From Candidatus Thorarchaeota archaeon (GTDB taxonomy: Archaea > Asgardarchaeota > Thorarchaeia > Thorarchaeales > Thorarchaeaceae): a stretch of DNA of 15,549 bases. The stretch spans positions 1 through 15,549 of the forward strand of contig JAGLUV010000013.1 in the NCBI GenBank assembly GCA_023134215.1, given 5' to 3'. Below the pieces are notes generated by a model. That model saw nothing but the letters and a program-made list of their open reading frames with translations. It did no database searches and had not been told where the DNA came from. The position numbers and the translations under genes were made by a program. Below, in pieces: positions 14,450-15,549 of this stretch. The number at the start of each line of letters is the position of its first letter. The stretch's first letter is position 1.

Positions 14450-14558
14450 TGGTGGGGCGGGCCGGATTTGAACCAGCGACCTTCGAGACCAACAAGTTTG
14501 ATGCTCATTGGATTCTCGGTGTAAGCGAGACATCATAGCCGGGCTAGACTACCGCCCC
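14450..14558 (-). tRNA. tRNA-Val (TAC) with non-canonical intron, CCA encoded
   Basis: Acceptor GGGGCGG (14558-14552) pairs with CCGCCCC (14460-14454); discriminator A is at 14453 and genomic CCA at 14452-14450. The anticodon stem TCTCG/CGAGA is intact around loop CTTACAC, so the anticodon is TAC and no intron sits at 37/38. About 31 extra bases lie between the anticodon stem and AGGTC, the usual archaeal Val variable loop, which precedes T arm GCTGG-TTCAAAT-CCGGC. Removing them gives a normal 75-base tRNA. Sequence repetition leaves the exact ends uncertain by one or two bases. Valine identity also fits the G-acceptor and A73. Confidence 0.9.
14483..14513 (-). other. Non-canonical intron in tRNA-Val near position 43/44
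   Basis: About 31 bases. On the RNA strand GAGA (14517-14514) can pair with TCTC near the 3' junction, flanked by a GAA bulge on the 3' side, a 2-3 base AT(C) bulge on the 5' side, and an internal CCAA/TTGG helix. This resembles a relaxed bulge-helix-bulge. Boundaries are inferred from restoring the AGGTC variable loop. Confidence 0.7.
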
Positions 14559-14584
14559 ATCGAAGCGTGCCAAGTAGTAGGCCG

Positions 14585-14591
14585 AATAAAA
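14585..14591 (-). promoter_or_regulatory. TATA box of tRNA-Val (and perhaps tRNA-Leu)
   Basis: On the minus strand TTTTATT is centred 30 bases before the tRNA-Val 5' end, just after the stop of the methyltransferase gene. Because no comparable box is seen before tRNA-Leu, the two tRNAs may share this promoter. Confidence 0.5.
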
Positions 14592-14598
14592 GCGTTGC

Positions 14599-15276
14599 TT
14601 ACTGGTGAATGGCGATTAGATGCACTTCTTGGCGAGATTGATCCAGTACGACCTTCTGAATGTTTCCATAACCGAGCTCGGCCAGTCTATCCTGTAGAGC
14701 ATGCAATTCCTCATTTGTTGGCTTGATTTTCAGTGCCGCGACAATCATACCACCTCTCTTCAACAAGGGCGTAAATCGCTTTGTCAAGGTGATTGTATTG
14801 TTGGGATCTGTTGTAACGTCAATGAGTAGAAGGTCGAGTTCGTTTGGACCGCAGATAATCATAGGGTCAACTTCAAATGCATCACATATGAGAATCGAAA
14901 CATCTGGAAATGTTTCTGAGATTTCGCTCAGTTGGACAATAAAATCGTCTGAGAATTCTAGACCGATAACTTTGGCGCCTTTCTCTGCCAGATAGATCAG
15001 GAACCCACCAGCTGAACTGCCGATATCAAGGGCCAAGATACCAGGGTTAGCAAATTGAATGTCGAGTGCAGATTCAATTGCCATAAGTTTGGAATAACCC
15101 TGTGGAGTATTGGATGCTCGGTCATTGACTAAAACCTCTTCCTTGCCTGAAATCCAAGTTGATGGTTTGGCTATTCTTCCATCGACGGTAACACCGCCAG
15201 CTCGTATCGCACGTTTTGCCACTTGGCGAGATGAGAACAGTTTTTGTTCTGTGAGCCAGACATCAAGCCTAGGCAT
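14599..15276 (-). CDS. S4-domain, FtsJ/TlyA-like RNA methyltransferase
   Basis: 225 residues. An S4 RNA-binding domain (1-45: MPRLDVWLTEQKLFSSRQVA, RAGGVTVDG) is fused to a Rossmann methyltransferase. SAM-binding motif I is ALDIGSSAGGF (82-92), followed by an acidic VIGLEFSDD (103-111). Lys63, Asp153 (LLIDVTTD), Lys183 (ALKIKP) and Glu217 fall in the order of the Lys-Asp-Lys-Glu tetrad of FtsJ-type ribose 2'-O-methyltransferases. TlyA-type enzymes methylate rRNA; the substrate here is inferred as rRNA or tRNA. It lacks TlyA's exact YVSRGG motif, so it is a divergent relative. ATG 15276 is chosen because GGAGG lies 9 bases upstream and the S4 domain begins there; a start at 15324 would only add translated tail of the previous gene. 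It overlaps that gene by 8 bases. Confidence 0.88.
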   Translation of the reverse strand: MPRLDVWLTEQKLFSSRQVAKRAIRAGGVTVDGRIAKPSTWISGKEEVLVNDRASNTPQGYSKLMAIESALDIQFANPGILALDIGSSAGGFLIYLAEKGAKVIGLEFSDDFIVQLSEISETFPDVSILICDAFEVDPMIICGPNELDLLLIDVTTDPNNTITLTKRFTPLLKRGGMIVAALKIKPTNEELHALQDRLAELGYGNIQKVVLDQSRQEVHLIAIHQ

Positions 15277-15549
15277 CGCGAATCGCCTCCATTTCGCGCG
15301 GAATGACCAGATGCATTGGAACACCCCTTAGTTTAGGCCCTATGGCTGTGACTATCCCTGAAGCACGTGTGCTTCGTTTGCATCTTAGAGAATACTCGAA
15401 AGGACCAATTCTCTCAACTCTGTAGATATCCCCTTCGTGACCTGATTTCGAGAGAACTCTATCAAGTAACTCTCTTGTAACACCGAAGACAAGAAGGCGT
15501 TCATGATCGTCCTTGCTCCATCTCTTGATTCTGTCAAGAGTCTGCCTGC
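15269..15549 (-). CDS. Unknown conserved-looking protein, N-terminus beyond window
   Basis: The last 92 codons of a gene entering from the right edge, ending TAG at 15271-15269. The residues include RIKRWSKDDHERLLVFGVTR, GHEGDIYRVERIGPFEYSLR and IVTAIGPKLRGVPMHLVIPR. The mix of short strands and basic helices with few hydrophobic stretches suggests a soluble, possibly nucleic-acid-binding protein. I do not recognise the family with confidence. Its stop lies inside the start of the S4-methyltransferase gene (ATGCCTAG), so the two are translationally coupled and may act together on RNA. Confidence 0.75.
   Translation of the reverse strand, partial: RQTLDRIKRWSKDDHERLLVFGVTRELLDRVLSKSGHEGDIYRVERIGPFEYSLRCKRSTRASGIVTAIGPKLRGVPMHLVIPREMEAIRDA

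Noticed and set aside
15277..15324. 16-residue N-terminal extension of the S4-methyltransferase
   Set aside because: It overlaps the coding end of the previous gene. GGAGG and the S4 domain both support ATG 15276.

Overview
This window is archaeal chromosomal DNA. The evidence is the archaea-only tRNA-dependent amidotransferase GatD/GatE, an EndA-type tRNA-splicing endonuclease, an archaeal-type phosphoglycerate kinase, tRNA genes split by bulge-helix-bulge introns, TATA boxes about 30-40 bases upstream of tRNA genes, and frequent GTG/TTG starts beside Shine-Dalgarno sites. Moderate GC, a leucine-rich-repeat protein and a LURP/tubby-like protein would fit an Asgard-type archaeon (for example Thorarchaeia), but that lineage call is inference. 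All named functions come from reading motifs; no database was searched.

Layout. 1-3062 (minus): a run of a HycI-type hydrogenase maturation protease, methylthioribose-1-phosphate isomerase, a leucine-rich-repeat protein and an alpha/alpha-toroid protein that runs off the left edge. 3165-5080 (plus): EndA-like protein and a PilT/MJ1533-type ATPase, overlapping by 4 bases. 5143-5220: tRNA-Arg(CCT), abutting convergent rpiA (5221-5904). 6032-7066 (minus): a membrane-anchored Pro/Gly/Ser-rich protein, divergent from a LURP/tubby-like protein (7336-7884). 7970-8045: tRNA-Thr(TGT), then about 390 bases without a convincing gene but with several palindromes. 8438-9957 (minus): pgk and a DUF1294 membrane protein. 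10053-10192 (minus): intron-containing tRNA-Met. 10236-13513 (minus): gatE and gatD. 13601-14167 (minus): a GDT1/TMEM165-type transporter. 14230-14558 (minus): intron-containing tRNA-Leu(TAA) and tRNA-Val(TAC). 14599-15549 (minus): an S4-domain/FtsJ-like methyltransferase and the tail of an unknown gene that runs off the right edge.

Main theme: translation and tRNA processing. Five tRNA genes, GatDE, a splicing-endonuclease subunit, a KH-like ATPase and an RNA methyltransferase lie together. The EndA-like protein keeps the catalytic Tyr and Lys but has Pro where the catalytic His belongs, so it is probably the structural subunit of a heterotetramer. Such enzymes accept relaxed introns, and tRNA-Val here carries an intron outside the usual 37/38 site. 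The ATPase coupled to it lacks the PIN nuclease domain usual in its family.

Both edge-truncated genes (1-572 and 15269-15549) and the most likely starts of several genes were worked out by hand from the sequence.
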